Source of the DNA: Paraphysomonas bandaiensis
Lineage: Eukaryota > Chrysophyceae
Direction: 5' to 3'
Assembly (NCBI GenBank): GCA_965644295.1
Contig: CBFFRP010000217.1
Span: forward strand, 248,001-312,000
Length of the DNA: 64,000 nucleotides
Every line of letters begins with the position of its first letter. Position 1 is the stretch's first letter. Of the stretch, positions 46,134 to 59,300 are shown in pieces. The notes under the pieces were generated by a model. It did no database searches, had not been told where the DNA came from, and was given only the letters and a program-made list of their open reading frames with translations. The position numbers and the translations under genes are program-made.

Positions 46134-47447
46134 TTACGGAAGCTTACAAATGGCCATCATTGTCTTAATAGTTCCTTTTTCAGCATTAACATCACCCACA
46201 AAACACACATGTCCTTTACCATGCATCGCTACGGCTATGGCTGTACGATGGGTTGGAATCACATGCCCCCCAAAGTTTGGTACAGCCGATATACATCGTG
46301 TGCCTCTTTTGGGGGAGAAAAGCTGATCCTCTCTCCTTACCCCAGAGAGCATAGTTGCCTTCATGTTAATTCGTTTCGGAATAATAAAGCGTACGCGTTC
46401 TCCATCTTCATCCTCCGAATCGGATCCGTCCCCAGTGCTACCAGAATGATTGATTGAATCAGGCACATCAGTTGCTGCAGTCAGAGGGAAATGGGAGAAA
46501 TTCTTCCTGTTGCAGGAATGTTTGCATCGCCGATAAAAGTCGCCACAAAAATGCCACGGTTGTCCAGTTAATGTTTGAAGTAACCACTCCGCACCACACC
46601 CTTCACCATGTAGTAAAAATTTTCCTCCCATCATTACCCAGTGGTAAAATAAACCCATAAACAAGGCATCGAACATCAACTCATTGTCGTTCATTCCTCG
46701 ATGGTCGAGGTGAAGGAATATCAATATTGTGTATCGACAAGTCTCCAAGCGTTTAGTAAGTTCGCTATCGTTGTTAGCCTCTAAATAGTCAAAGGGAATT
46801 CCAGCAGATCGTAGCTCTGGCTGCAGTTTTTCCAAATAGGTTGAATTGTGTTGGCCAATAGCACTAAAGCCAGACACAATGAGAACCCGCTTTGTATTTG
46901 GTATAAGTTTTTTGCAAAATTCCTCTTGTTCCCTAGACTGCTGAGCCACAACAGGTGATATAGGAATAGAGCATCGACATTCCTGTTCCAAACTAAATCG
47001 AGTATCAGAAGCTGCAGTCACGTGGCCCTGTCCACACATAAACGTTGCACGAGCAGCTACACCTTCGCCACCGCCAGGTGGCAACGGGGTCTCAGAAACG
47101 GTAACACATACCGAAGGAGTCCCGCAAGTGCCGCACGTATATTCTGCTTCTTCTGGTTTCATCGCTTTCGCTTCTTCCAACTTTCGTAACAAAACAGCCT
47201 TCGATTCCTGTTTTGAAACATGGTCTCCCACAGGACGACGAGCAGGAACAGGTTTAGGGGGTGGTTGCTTATCCAACGGCACACATTCTTTCTTATGGGT
47301 CTTCCAGTGTGCTCTCTGGCAATCAGCTCCACAGTAGTACACTATACGACATCTGCTGCAGAGCATCTTCCCTCCCCCTCCACACCCCCGACACACCTTA
47401 TTCACTGTTGGACGGCTGTACTCCACACTTACATTCGAAGAATTCAT
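46134..47447 (-). CDS. MYND zinc-finger protein with a Rossmann-like C-terminal domain
   Basis: Intronless, 437 residues. An N-terminal MYND finger has all ligands: C19-x2-C22-x7-C30-x2-C33-x5-C39-x3-C43-x3-H47-x3-H51-x3-C55. A second possible zinc pair follows (TCGTCG, near 105). After a linker, residues about 190-437 form an alpha/beta domain: KRVLIVSGF (strand and turn), TILIFLHLDHRG, GGKFLLHGEGCG and HVCFVGDVNAE. The layout recalls class I glutamine-amidotransferase/ThuA-like folds, but I cannot point to a catalytic triad. MYND fingers bind proline-rich peptides and often sit in ciliary or chromatin proteins. It is divergent from the radial-spoke gene with 548 bp between the starts, which could mean co-expression. 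Confidence 0.82.
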   Translation of the reverse strand: MNSSNVSVEYSRPTVNKVCRGCGGGGKMLCSRCRIVYYCGADCQRAHWKTHKKECVPLDKQPPPKPVPARRPVGDHVSKQESKAVLLRKLEEAKAMKPEEAEYTCGTCGTPSVCVTVSETPLPPGGGEGVAARATFMCGQGHVTAASDTRFSLEQECRCSIPISPVVAQQSREQEEFCKKLIPNTKRVLIVSGFSAIGQHNSTYLEKLQPELRSAGIPFDYLEANNDSELTKRLETCRYTILIFLHLDHRGMNDNELMFDALFMGLFYHWVMMGGKFLLHGEGCGAEWLLQTLTGQPWHFCGDFYRRCKHSCNRKNFSHFPLTAATDVPDSINHSGSTGDGSDSEDEDGERVRFIIPKRINMKATMLSGVRREDQLFSPKRGTRCISAVPNFGGHVIPTHRTAIAVAMHGKGHVCFVGDVNAEKGTIKTMMAICKLP

Positions 47448-47995
47448 ACTATCAGGAATTGTCTGTTGTCCAATGACAGTGGTGTGAGAGTGCCGCGACA
47501 GTGATAATTGTATGCATGGATGCAGCGCAGATATAGTCGTATGTGTGTGAGCGATGGATTGACGGTGGACTGACTACACGCACTACAGTATACGTACTGC
47601 TCTACATACATACCATACTGCTGTACACCCATCTCCATACAATACTGACAGCTGTGTACTGTACTCTATAGACGGATGTACAGGTATACGGTATACAGCA
47701 GAGCTGCCCGCGGTCTTTATTCAGACCAGGTCAGCTCTGGTTTCCATACAAAAATTCCCAAATCGTGTAGTATGTATGTATATGTATGTATATGTATGTG
47801 TATGTATATGTAGACTGTATTTTTCATTTTGTCCGTTCAAGATCGAGAGGAATACGGTACCTGCCGTTACACGTAACGACCGAGTTTTATTGAAATGCAT
47901 CAAACGATTAGCAGTCTGCATATCTCTCGACACATCCAACAACTGCTTTAGAGTCTGCCATACACACATTGTTGCATTCATAGTGACTCGTGAAG
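47448..47995. promoter_or_regulatory. Divergent upstream region of the MYND and radial-spoke genes
   Basis: 548 bp. It contains the hairpin at 47700-47738 and a TATG-type simple repeat at about 47770-47811. No known ciliary X-box is obvious to me. Confidence 0.45.
47700..47738. other. Hairpin with conserved core (copy 2)
   Basis: AGAGCTG (47700-47706) pairs with CAGCTCT (47732-47738). The enclosed core, GCCCGCGGTCTTTATTCAG followed by ACCAGG, differs at one base from 8240-8264. The outer stems of the two copies are unrelated in sequence. Confidence 0.5.
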
Positions 47996-49409
47996 ATGGC
48001 GTCCATTGCAGAGCTTCGGCAAATCTTAATGCAAGATAAAGATGGGAAGAATTTATATGCTCATTTAACTGAAACTATAATGAAAATTTTGCTCGATCGT
48101 CCTGGCAATGCGTACGATATGTTCGAGCTGATTTCAGCTGAAGTCAAAGAAAATCCTCTTAACCCAGAAATAGAAGCTAACAAATCTGTTCCTCCTACTG
48201 CTGAGGAGGTAATGTAGTCGAGTGCACTGAGTTTCTAGTTCTTATGTGCTCTAATTTCAGGTGGAAAAGCAATTAGCCTGGGCAGTTGCCTGTTCGAAGT
48301 TGTTGAAGGTATGTAATTAGTAATGTTTTAAGAGTAAAGCTTATGTGTTTATTCTACAGAGGCCTGATGAGCCACCAGAGGTAAACGTAAAGTTTCCAGA
48401 TTTAATGGACGACTTGATGTTATATGAATGGGCTGGGGTCTCATTTGGCCGCTCTGAGGCTTACAGATTATATTTGTCTATTAAATCTTTCTCAGAAACT
48501 CTCCCTCCGGAAGTGGAGAGACTACGTTTTTTCGGCATCATAAAAACTCGTGGTCTACCGTATTATATTATTGAGGGATTGAATCCTGACGATGAGGAAG
48601 GAATTGACGAAATGCAGCAGGAGGGTCGCAGCGGCGCAAACAAGTTTACCTACTGGGTGACTCAGTCTGTAGAGACTAACTCTTGGACCAAGCTTCCTAA
48701 TGTGACCATGGCTCAGATTGTGGCTGCTAGAAAGTTTAAGAAGTACATGAGTGGGAATTTGGATGCTCCTATTTCAAGCTTCCCTCCTTTTCCTGGAAAC
48801 GAAAGCAACTATCTGCGATCCCAAATTGCGCTAATATGTGGTGCTACATCAGTTTCACCAGCGGGATATTTTGAATTGAACGAGGACGACGACCCTCCTA
48901 CAGTTAAGTTAGCTGAGGCGGAAACTCTGAACGAGACATTCCCAAAGACTGCTCAGGAGCTTAAGGAGCCCGATGCATGGGTGCACCACGAGATTGAACT
49001 GAACGCTCTGGGGAGATGTACTGCCCTGCCTGAGCAACTTGATGATAACGGTGATCCGATTGAGCCGGATGAGCCAGTAGAGGTTGCTCCTCCGTTAAAG
49101 GGTATCGAACCTGAGCAGTGGGCATTCCGTGTGTCCCCTGGTGGATCTGGAGAGCACCCTGCCTCACTCGTGGTAGCTCGGTCCCTTGTTTTTCCAGGGG
49201 CCATGGCAATCGCTGCTGCACGGAGGTTTGTGAATATATACGTCGGCTATGGCATGGTGTATTCCGCCACCACATACTCGCCACCTCTTCCTGGTGCACT
49301 CCAGACGGAGTGGGTTCCTGGGGAAGATGAGGAGCCCCTTGTAGAGACAGAGGACGTTCGCACCGACCCTACACCACCCAAGGAAGAAGGAGAGGAAGAC
49401 GAAGACTAA
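47996..49409 (+). CDS. Radial spoke head protein, RSPH4A/RSPH6A family
   Basis: Exons 47996-48208, 48261-48308 and 48360-49409 join in phase through introns of 52 and 51 nt; 436 residues. The protein matches radial spoke head 4/6 (Chlamydomonas RSP4/RSP6) along its length. Landmarks are the N-terminal YAHLTETIMKILLDRPGNAYDMFE, the central LYEWAGVSFGRSEAYRLYLSIK, RFFGIIKTRGLPYYIIEG, TYWVTQ, WTKLPNVT and KKYMSGNLDAPISSFPPFPG, and the near-terminal FPGAMAIAAARRFVNIYVGYG. It builds the spoke head that contacts the central pair in 9+2 axonemes, so the organism makes motile flagella. The acidic tail (EEGEEDED) is typical. The ATG at 47996 is preferred to the in-frame GTG at 47990. Confidence 0.95.
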
Positions 49410-51425
49410 TGTAGGCCTGTAATCGAGGTTGTTTATGCTTACATTACGGGAACGAAACAGTGCTTGAAGTGGTATTCAGTGAAGTTGATGTAATAATATG
49501 ATTTGCTTACATGCATTTTAGCTAGTTGCTGATAAAATAATTTGAAATAATATTTAAGCTTTGTTTCTCACTGTTTGATTGAAGACTTGGGTAGTCTGCT
49601 TCGATTAACGACTAACGATTCCATACAGTAATTTATTTCACTTCCCGCTTGCTTTTCATATATGACTAATTATCACTCCACCTAGTGCTAATTCTTCATT
49701 GCAACAGGATTGTGATGAAACCTAACTCTCAATGACTGTCGATGTGTTAGTGTCAGAAAATGGCATGTTTGTTTGAACTTCAGCTTTTAATTGCTCTAAA
49801 ATAGCAAATCACTGAAGTTAACTTTGCTCTACACGTAAACCATAACCTTGCTATGTTGAACACAATGCACTTTCAAGAAAGAAATTATAATTATTATTCT
49901 GAACACTTCACTACATATTCGTGTAACATATGTTGAAACATCTGTTCTTAGCAACATCTGTTTATCATATATGTTCATCAGTCAGTTCTATATCTTATAT
50001 AGTCACACTTCAGTAACTGAATTTAATTCCTTTGTACCTATAATCACCCGTTACACCTATGGGTTGACTTCACCTATTACACACTGTTAACTCACTTCAA
50101 TTGCACAATATATATCACATCATATTGCAGAACTCAACAGAGATGATCTAATGTATCTGAATCTTTAACTTGAAAGCCATTATTATAACAAGAAGTATTC
50201 AGATCCTATTGCGATATAGCTATGAAGTACGAAACAGTTCCACAACAGTCACAGCAAATTCTTTCAAAATGCGGTTTGGTTTCGTCAACAACCATTTCAG
50301 TGCGTGTGAGGTCGCTGCATGTTGTTGTCATATCTGTGCATTATTGTAATTGTTATAAACATGAGTGACACTGATAACCCCCCCGACGGCAAGAATTCAA
50401 GACGTTTGGTTCGAAGGGACCTTGAAGATATATATGAATACTTTCTTCAGAGAATGAAGAAGAGTGAAGTTCTGTCTACATCAGCCTAATAAGTAACTGG
50501 ATTACATCCTTGTAATAAGGTTATTGTACCTGATATCACGTCGTGATCCCCCAGCTTGTTGGATAATGCATTGCATACCCTTCTAAAGTATTTTAATGCA
50601 ATATCGAACTTATGCACCACGGGTATTTAGCAGCAGGCCGCTTAGAGCCAGCTGTAAACCTCACGCTTAAAAGCATCTTATTTTGCTCTTAAAAATATCA
50701 GAGCATCGAATACCTTCTTGTTTTATGGTACCTCCAGAGGTAGCCGCTCACTATTATTGCACCGTGATTCTTGTAATTTATACTCTGGATGAGTTCATAG
50801 TGTGTCCATACAATAATTTTGTGGTCTTGAATTTAACGCTGCTTTAACGGAGTTCAATACAGTAGGTAAAAACAAAACTGCCAAAGTCAAGGGAGACTTT
50901 CAAATGATGGTGATGAAGCTACCTTTGTACTTGTGTACGACTTAATAAATTTAGGTCACAAGTGAATTTTATGAATGCCGGAGCCTATTCTGATGACCAT
51001 ATGGCCGACACACCAACTTTCCAGGTATAATTTTGATGGGAAGGTACCTTAGAACACTATAGTAATATAGCTTTCATACACTTAGTATTGCGGGTCAATG
51101 GCCGATGACTTAGGGCTTCTGACTACTTTGTAACTCATTCATTTTCGACGCCTAAACCCACAGTCCAGATTATGTTTTCAACAAGATAGTCAATTACGTG
51201 GCCATATACCTGACCAATACATACTAGGCCGTCAACCAACCAGAACACGGATAAATTACTTATTATAAAGCTCACTCTAGCACATGAAGTTGTCAATATA
51301 TCTTTTAATAACAGTCGCACTGAAATGTCGCTCTACGTAAGGGTGTGCTATAAGAAAGAGACAGATAAAAAGCTCTATAGTTATACTGCTCGCTATAACT
51401 ACCCCCTTGATGTCCAAATACTCTA
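49410..51425. other. Long spacer with one possible short ORF
   Basis: About 2 kb of AT-rich DNA. The only coding hint is the 42-codon frame at 50361-50489. The two flanking genes converge here, so both 3' untranslated regions lie in it. Confidence 0.5.
50361..50489 (+). CDS. Possible short ORF of 42 residues, doubtful
   Basis: It reads MSDTDNPPDGKNSRRLVRRD and continues DIYEYFLQRMKKSE before a stop. The composition is protein-like (charged, amphipathic), but nothing is recognised and there are no splice partners I can support. It could be the first exon of a dead mobile-element gene or chance. Confidence 0.2.
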   Translation: MSDTDNPPDGKNSRRLVRRDLEDIYEYFLQRMKKSEVLSTSA

Positions 51426-54400
51426 TTACAATATTTTCTGCAATGAAATTAGGCGGTAATAGAATACAGTGTATACGTCTACAGATACCTGCTTTTTCTT
51501 CATGGAGAAGCTAACCGTACCAGTACTAGGCTTCTGCTTCGTCACCATTGGTGAAACGTTAGCTTTGGTTGATCCATTGGTTGAAGCTACCTCCTGATGA
51601 AGTACCTTACGAGTGAATATGTTACCGTCAATATCCTCTTCGCCAGTTTCAAATTTCGGCATAAGTGGAGGCAAATCAGGTGAGGTGCATCTGTTTTCCG
51701 CCTCAAAACTTGAGCTACTTGCTGTACACTCATCGGTTGGTGTGTGACCGTTATCTCCTTCATCAAAATCGTCGTCATACATTTCACAGAGCAGGGACAG
51801 AGACGACTTGTGCTTGGCGATGGATGATACTACTCCAGAAGATGTATAGCACCCATGGCCTTGAGCTCTGCCTATATACTCCCTTCCTCCAGACAAGGAA
51901 CTGGGCCCAACAATTGGTTCTTCACTTTCGCTATCACTGTCATTCTCATAAAAATACGCCTCTTCTGATTCTAACTCTGCAAACTCCCTGTTCTGTTGCA
52001 AGCGCTTCATCTGAGATGGATCTCCGAAAGAAATAGAGCTGTTACTTCCACAACTAGACACCGCGCGATGCTGATTTTTAGGTGCAGAAATATTCAAACT
52101 TTCAATTTCTTTATATGTAGAAAGTAGTTTTTCAAAAATTTCCGAATGAAGACCACCGCGTGCATTGTACTCTCCATAACGAGGACCTCCACAAGCGTCC
52201 TTCGACTCATCTCCTTCACACAACAAAAAGTCACTTGTGTGCTTCTCAACGACGTACGACACCAGCATGTATATTCGCTCCACACAAATGAAATCTATCA
52301 GCTCTATGATCGAGGAAGTGACGAGATTGTCTCTGGAGAAAATTGAGCTGAATAGCTTAAATACCGGTTGCAGAATGTCAAACTTAACAATATGCTTGTA
52401 ATAGAATTCGTCTTTGATTGCTATAACAGCTCGAGCAAACTTCAGAGCAAATACATGCATATGTTTGTAGCGGCTTTGCAGAAGTCTTAAAACACGTGTT
52501 AGGGCAGAGTTCCGAGATATGAAGCACTTCATTCTGTACACGTGACCTCCAACACATAGGGAGAAGATTTCACACAGGAATCGCCTTGATGATGATATTG
52601 ATGATATGTCCTGAAGAGACTGGAAATATTTTACGCTGTTTACGATATTCACGTCGTCTGTCACCAATGGTCCCTTCAGAGCAGGAGGACAAATGTCGAT
52701 TCCTTCGTCCGGAAGTCGATCCTCGTCAACAAAGGGAACCAGCATCCATTGAATATAATACCCATAAAATAGAGCCATGAAACGCTCCTTGTGGTCTTTA
52801 TCCATTTTCTCGGGATCTAATAGGGACTTCAGAACATCACCCAAATGTTCAACCACTGCTGTCTCCTCATCACACACAATACGTTCGATTATGATAAACA
52901 ATATACAGGTGTCATTATAGTGTCTATGTGCACGAGTCATGTCAACTTTATACGCAGGTGGTACATCGGCTAATCCACATGGAGTCGTCTGAGGCTTCGT
53001 AGTATAAGCTGGGGGCTGTGGGATAGGGTCTTCCAAAATACTTTGTCTAATATAAGCAGGACAAACCAATGCGATACTAGCCAAAATTTCTGCAGCCATT
53101 AATCGCATTTTGGCAAGAGCGGAGGGCTTCACACCCCGTCGTTGACAAAGAGTACGGGATACAGCTGAAAACAACGGCACACGCAACTTCGTTAAAAGCT
53201 CGATATAGAGATTGCTCCTAATACATCAGAAATAAAAATAGGACAACTATATGTAAAGTATAATACCGCGAGTCGATGGACACGTATCGCGACATGAAAA
53301 ACAGCTCACGCAGTAATCCGAGACAACCCTTCGCCTTTTCAAATCGATCAGAGTCCGTTTCCAAGTCGTTACCACCAAAACCACCGCATCTATGTGTATC
53401 ATCACCTTCTCTGCATATCGCATGCTTGCTACACTTAGCATCACTACCCCAATCCTCTATGTGTTGTAACACTTTTCCAAGGTAATTGGTATCCTTAAAT
53501 ACCTGTTGATATGTAAGAATGTTTATTGTGTACTAAATACTTCAATACCTCAGTACATACAGTAGCCTGGAGATTGTGGAGCATACTGTTCATTGCCATT
53601 GCTCCTGTTTCGTCTAAATGAGGACTACCACAAACCAAAGAGTAAGTAATCAAATGACCACTGACACCTTGATTCCAGCTTACCGAATCATCACATCCTT
53701 CAAAAGCTTCATTCTGTGTAACTGTAACACGAGGCCGCTAATATAAGAGCTACCAAACGCTTCTCCAATTACACAGCGCGGCCCCGCAGGTAAACGCTCC
53801 ACATCAGCACGATATGAAGCTTTACATTGCAGCAGGGGATCATATTCGAGCGCACCAGCAACCTTTGGGAATATATCATCCTGTACAGAAACACGCAAAG
53901 GCAGTGAAGAACAGAAGACTGTTTATTGACCAACTAACCGACAGAATAAGGTCTATCACTTGAGTATCATTCAAACACACCATTCCTCTGATAATCTCTG
54001 CAATCCTGATAATAAAATACAATTAATATAACATCGTTTACCCAGGAGAACATTTCACCTCCTACATGCCGTAGTATTTCCAGACCTATCCAACTCCACA
54101 TTTAAATCTAGAAGCTTCTTTAGATAGCGTCCGCTCTGCAAGCACACATTACATGTAAATGCTACTGGTGCGCAATAAGTGCGATATATTTCACCTGATC
54201 AAGAACTATAGAAGCATACACCTCCTTCTGCGAGGGAAACGCGGAAGATAACTTGTCCTTGATTTCTTCCAGATTACTTGCGCATACTTCCGGCAGGCCA
54301 ATATACGACGAGACAAGGTCGTTTTCCAGGGTAGAGGGGGAGTAATCAATATCGGAGGAATCGTGGCAGACAGTCGTCGATACAGGGCACCTGGTTGTCT

Positions 54401-54889
54401 GAGCATCCCTAATACCTTCCCTGTGCAAAAACATGAGCTACTAATCGTATCAGCAACGATGCCCATCACCATATTGCGTCACAACCAGCCGGATCTTGAA
54501 AGCTCAAAGCATAGTCAATGTCTTTTATAGTAACCGGACAGTGCTCTCGCCACATAATTATACTCTCTGTGAAGTAACATTTCAGTCAAAATTACAACGC
54601 AAACACGATCTGACCTCCCTGTCTCTCGTAAGCATCTTCATACTTAACTGGAGATTGCAAAAGAAGAGACATGTCGTCTTCTCGTCTAACAACTATAGAG
54701 GCACCGCTTATACCGCTACTGTCAACAGTGGTCTGAACACAGCGACATCATGAGCAGCAGATCATAACACATGTTGCATCTTACATGCAGATAAGACACG
54801 AACCCCGTCCCCTTGTCGATCCATAAGCCCTCTCCATCCAGCTGGTATAACTTCACCCTCCAGGTGTCTACTATCGTCTGCTCTTGCAT
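51426..54889 (-). CDS. Protein phosphatase 4 regulatory subunit 3 (SMEK/Psy2/PP4R3)
   Basis: Eleven exons keep phase: 54785-54889, 54615-54732, 54470-54566, 54195-54420, 54059-54135, 53939-54005, 53684-53880, 53549-53624, 53267-53502, 51489-53217 and 51426-51437; 979 residues. Residues 1-107 form the PH-like (EVH1/RanBP1-type) domain: WRVKLYQL, KGTGFVSYLH, SIIMWRE, YALSFQDPAGCDAIW. A SMEK helical-repeat region follows, with FPKVAGALEYDP and the hallmark KFARAVIAIKDEFYYKHIVK and SSIIELIDFICVERI. The tail is acidic, S/D-rich. The protein targets the PP4 catalytic subunit to substrates in DNA repair, mitotic exit and centrosome or nutrient signalling. It matches family order and length. The final 51-nt intron is stopless and a multiple of three, so its retention would add 17 residues with the same stop. 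Confidence 0.92.
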
Positions 54890-55146
54890 ACAGAGACAAC
54901 AGACGACTCAATGAATTCACTCGATTCAACAGGAAACCATAAGGATCATAACTCGATCTCCATCCATCACTGATTACTCGCCAGATACGTGAACTCTATA
55001 CACGCCCTGCTGCTCATTAATGACTCTGCCGGAGTCGGAATACAGCACACCACCCTACAAACAACTAACTTCTTGAAACCAATTCTTCGAAATACGCATA
55101 CGCAGACAGCAGTACCTGCAGAGTACATACCGACCTACATACTGCT
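54890..55146. promoter_or_regulatory. Upstream region of PP4R3
   Basis: About 260 bp before the satellite starts. No specific site is recognised. Confidence 0.35.
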
Positions 55147-55210
55147 GTACCTACCTACCTACCTACCTACCTACCTACCTACCTACATACATACATACAT
55201 ACTTACATAC

Positions 55211-55241
<31 letters not shown>

Positions 55242-55379
55242 CATACATACATACATACATACATACATACATACATACATACATACATACATACATACAT
55301 ACATACATACATACATACATACATACATACATACATACCTACATACCTACATACCTACATACATACATACATACATACA

Positions 55380-55413
<34 letters not shown>

Positions 55414-55482
55414 CATACATACATACATACATACATACATACATACATACATACATACATACATACATACATACATACATAC

Positions 55483-55513
<31 letters not shown>

Positions 55514-55850
55514 CATACATACATACATACATACATACATACATACATACATACATACATACATACATACATACATACATACATACATACATACATACAT
55601 ACATACATACATACATACATACATACATACATACATACATACATACATACATACATACATACATACATACATACATACATACATACATACATACATACAT
55701 ACCTACATACCTACATACCTACATACATACATACATACATACATACATACATACATACATACATACATACATACATACATACATACATACATACATACAT
55801 ACATACATACATACATACATACATACATACATACATACATACATACATAC

Positions 55851-55881
<31 letters not shown>

Positions 55882-56092
55882 CATACATACATACATACAT
55901 ACATACATACATACATACATACATACATACATACATACATACATACATACATACATACATACATACATACATACATACATACATACATACATACATACAT
56001 ACATACATACATACATACATACATACATACATACATACATAACATGCATACATACATACATACATACATACATACATACATACATAACATGC
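55147..56092. repeat. Tetranucleotide satellite (CTAC)n then (ATAC)n, about 0.95 kb
   Basis: It begins with about nine CTAC units (55147-55184), then runs almost without a break as ATAC units to about 56040, and ends with two AACATGC interruptions. Interruptions of CCTACAT (three in a row at 55338 and again at 55702) and CTTACAT (55482 and 55850) repeat at a spacing of about 364-368 bp. Open frames across it in several phases (TYIH and MYVC repeats) are artefacts of the period-4 sequence. Confidence 0.97.
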
Positions 56093-56372
56093 ATACGTGT
56101 ATCTGAGGTGACTTGGTGTTGCGCAGGTGTGTATGATATCCAGATTACTATAACCTCTGATCTCATCGTATACTTTGCCATCCTATGATTGGATTATACT
56201 CTATATCAGTAGGAGTGTTTTAGAGGGTAGCGTATAAGTGGTGTGTATACTGTGAGTGTTTAGATGCATATCTGTTAGTGTATCCGGGATGCCTTCCTAC
56301 CCATAACACACACACAGACACACACATACATACATACATACTACAAGCGTAACATACAGAGCAGAACATAAT
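56093..56372. promoter_or_regulatory. Upstream region of the DysF gene
   Basis: 280 bp with a CACA/CATA run at about 56307-56340 just before the start codon. No specific site is recognised. Confidence 0.35.
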
Positions 56373-59300
56373 ATGAAACTAAATTTTCTAAATCCATTTA
56401 AAACTAAAAAACAGATCCCAGAAGAGGATGTGTGTAAGGCGGAGAGGGGCTCTGAGTCGGATGCGTCTAGTGTAGAGACCGATACGGCTGATTTGTTTGT
56501 AGTTATGGAGCACGAGAGATGGCGAGTTGATTTAGGATGGAGCCATAGGAATCTAGAGGTGGGAGACCCAAAGAGATTTGTGTCTAAGTTGCATGAATCG
56601 AATGAAGACTTAGAGCCGATGCTGCCCCCTGGTTGGGTGTATGTGAATGAGTGGTACTGTTGTCTTGAATGCTGTGTGTGGTGTATCTTATTCGTGATAT
56701 TCTGCAGGAAAATAGATATGAAAGTTCCCGGTGCTGATGATGGATGGCTCTATGCATACGACTTCCGTACCCTTGACGGCACGCAAAGTATGAGTGGTGA
56801 TAAGTTTTATGTGCGTCGTCGCAAGTGGGTACGAGGAGTGGGCATCGCTACTGGGGAGGGTAGTGTTGCTGGTGAAACGGAATCCCGTGACGAGTATACG
56901 TCTGTCATTAGCGGAGAGGATGGGGAAGGGCCCCGTCTTGCTCTCACTAGTAGACATGATGAAGATGCTGCCGTGGAGGAGTTTGTGCAGGAAGAGGATG
57001 AGGAAGATGAGATACAAGACGAGGACGTGGAGGCTATGTTGCATAGCACAGCAGCCCTAAAGGCGAAGGTACACGTGATTCGAGATCCAGCACTAATAGC
57101 AATCGGGAAGCAGATGAAAGCAATCGAAGCAGAATGTAAGAAGGCTGATGAGAAAAAGATGAAGGAATGGACCAAGACCATTGCTCCTTCCTACAAAACC
57201 ACTATAAGGGAACTAGACAAACGAATTGATGCCCTTAGAAAACGTATCAAAGCAGAAGCAGGGGTTGGAGATGCGCACATTGCCCTGCTAGAGGAAGAAC
57301 TTCAAGCTCACTTAGAGGTACAGGATTCAACGAAGCGGAATCTCTATTTCCCAAACAGTGCGCTAGCTGTGGGGAGCGCGGGGGTGTACTTTGCCCTAGA
57401 TGATTTCTGGCTGGAACAAGCCTCTGGCCAGTTTATCCTCGATTTGGTGCCCTCAAAAGAGAGTCCCCAGATAATTCTCCTTCTTACTGGAACATCGGAC
57501 AAGCTAGAATCTGGTAGGATTATATGGTGGTGTACACATAGACATTACATATATGACTGAATCTGTGCTGCAGGAGTATCATTTCGTTTGAAGATTGGTG
57601 GCTTTAAGCTGCGTGGTGACAGCGGTAAGGGCGTTCCTCGACTAGCTCTAGACTCATTGAAAGTGACGATGACTTTACGTGTGACCATGATGCTCACCTA
57701 CAGCGTTTCCCGCAAGTGTTGGATGTCATCGGCTCAGGATTTTAGGGTGGAGATGCTGTACTTTAAGGGGCCATTTGGTCTCAGTCGCAGTGTTGTTGCG
57801 GGTACCCTAGCTATAGTAGTGCCTATTCTACGTGGACAGCTGCTATCTGCACTCCCATCTGAACTAGGTCTATTTATAAGCTCCTTGCCCTCTCCCATGA
57901 GTATACGTGGTGAGTTTGACATCCAAGGCACTGAACTGAAGCACCTTAGCCACGCAATGTTTAAGTCCTCCGAGATGTGTGCCCTAGTGGGATACTCGCC
58001 TGAGCAGCTTCTAAAGTTCCTCGCTATACAGAAGAGCATAGACAAGTACGCAACTTCACTAAATCTTTTGTTGTATGCCTTAACCGCGTTGTCATTTATA
58101 CTATGCTGATTCGTTCGTTTCTAACTTCAGGAAACCATTACTGAAAACAATGCAAGACTTGCTAAAATACAGGTACGTGTTGATGGTAGTTTGTTTAAGA
58201 AGGCAGTATTTCACTACGGATATAGGCGTCTCGGAACAACTCACCATAAGCAATGGGATCAGCTTCGCGTTCTTTGGAATCAGGCTGCTGTGCTCTACTT
58301 TGATAAAGTATATTGTGTATTCATGTCTGTATATTGTATTTTTACTGACGACGTGTTAGGCATCCATGGACAGTTCTGTGAGCAGCCATCAAGACACCAT
58401 GCCGATATCGTTTGAGCGGCTTCTGCAAGGCACAGACGAAATTCTTCGGAACCCCCTCGCTGTCAAGTTTACGTTGCATGTATGCCACGCCATTGTCCCC
58501 ATTAATATGTGTAGATTATTACGTTGTATTGAAGTATTCACACCAGAAGTGTCAATTATGTGTCAGCTATGTATCTAATAGATGCGATATGTCTTTAGAA
58601 TCTGGATGGACAATTCAGCATGCGCAGTGTTATAGACAACACACAGCTGATCTTCGAGCGCTGGCGAGACTCCAAAAATTCCTCTCAGGACATCGGGCAG
58701 CTAGTTATGTTATTGCAGAAATTTAATCAGCAACTTGACCGCGCTCGTGATGCCTTGGCGCTTACTACCTATCACCTTGACTTCATTGATCTAAGACTAG
58801 CACTGAATATGTTGGCTGGAGCTAAAGGAGAGCTTGGTATGGCTACGACACTGTCGTATGGACATTGATGCACATTGAGAATGTATTTATTTATTATTTG
58901 ACCTAATGTGCGCACAGGTATCACGATTAGTGATATACTGGCGCAAGCACCACTTGCAGTGTGGACTGCGATGCCCAAAGATCTGAGTTTTGGCTTCGAG
59001 GCTCCCGTACCATTTGTAATTACAGTGCGACCGAAGGATGAGGGAAATATCGACATCGAGGTACAAGCAGTTGTTGTGTCGGTTGATGTATAAGCCCCAT
59101 GCTGTTACATGGGTTGTACTTCGTAGTAATTGGCAACGACTCTTTTTTTGTTGCAGTGATCTATAAGTATATTTCAAGTGATCAATTTGTCCCTTCTACA
59201 GGTATTCCATCTTGGTAGCAAGGAGATTCAGTACAGGTCGGAGTTTGCCCAATGGCAGATGAAACAGGATGCAGTGAAGGAAAAGCAACAGAAACAAGCA

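Noticed and set aside
54989-56188. Long open frames through the satellite on both strands (TYIH and MYVC repeats)
   Set aside because: A period-4 repeat without stop codons is open in several phases. There is no start context, no neighbours in frame and no known protein of this kind.
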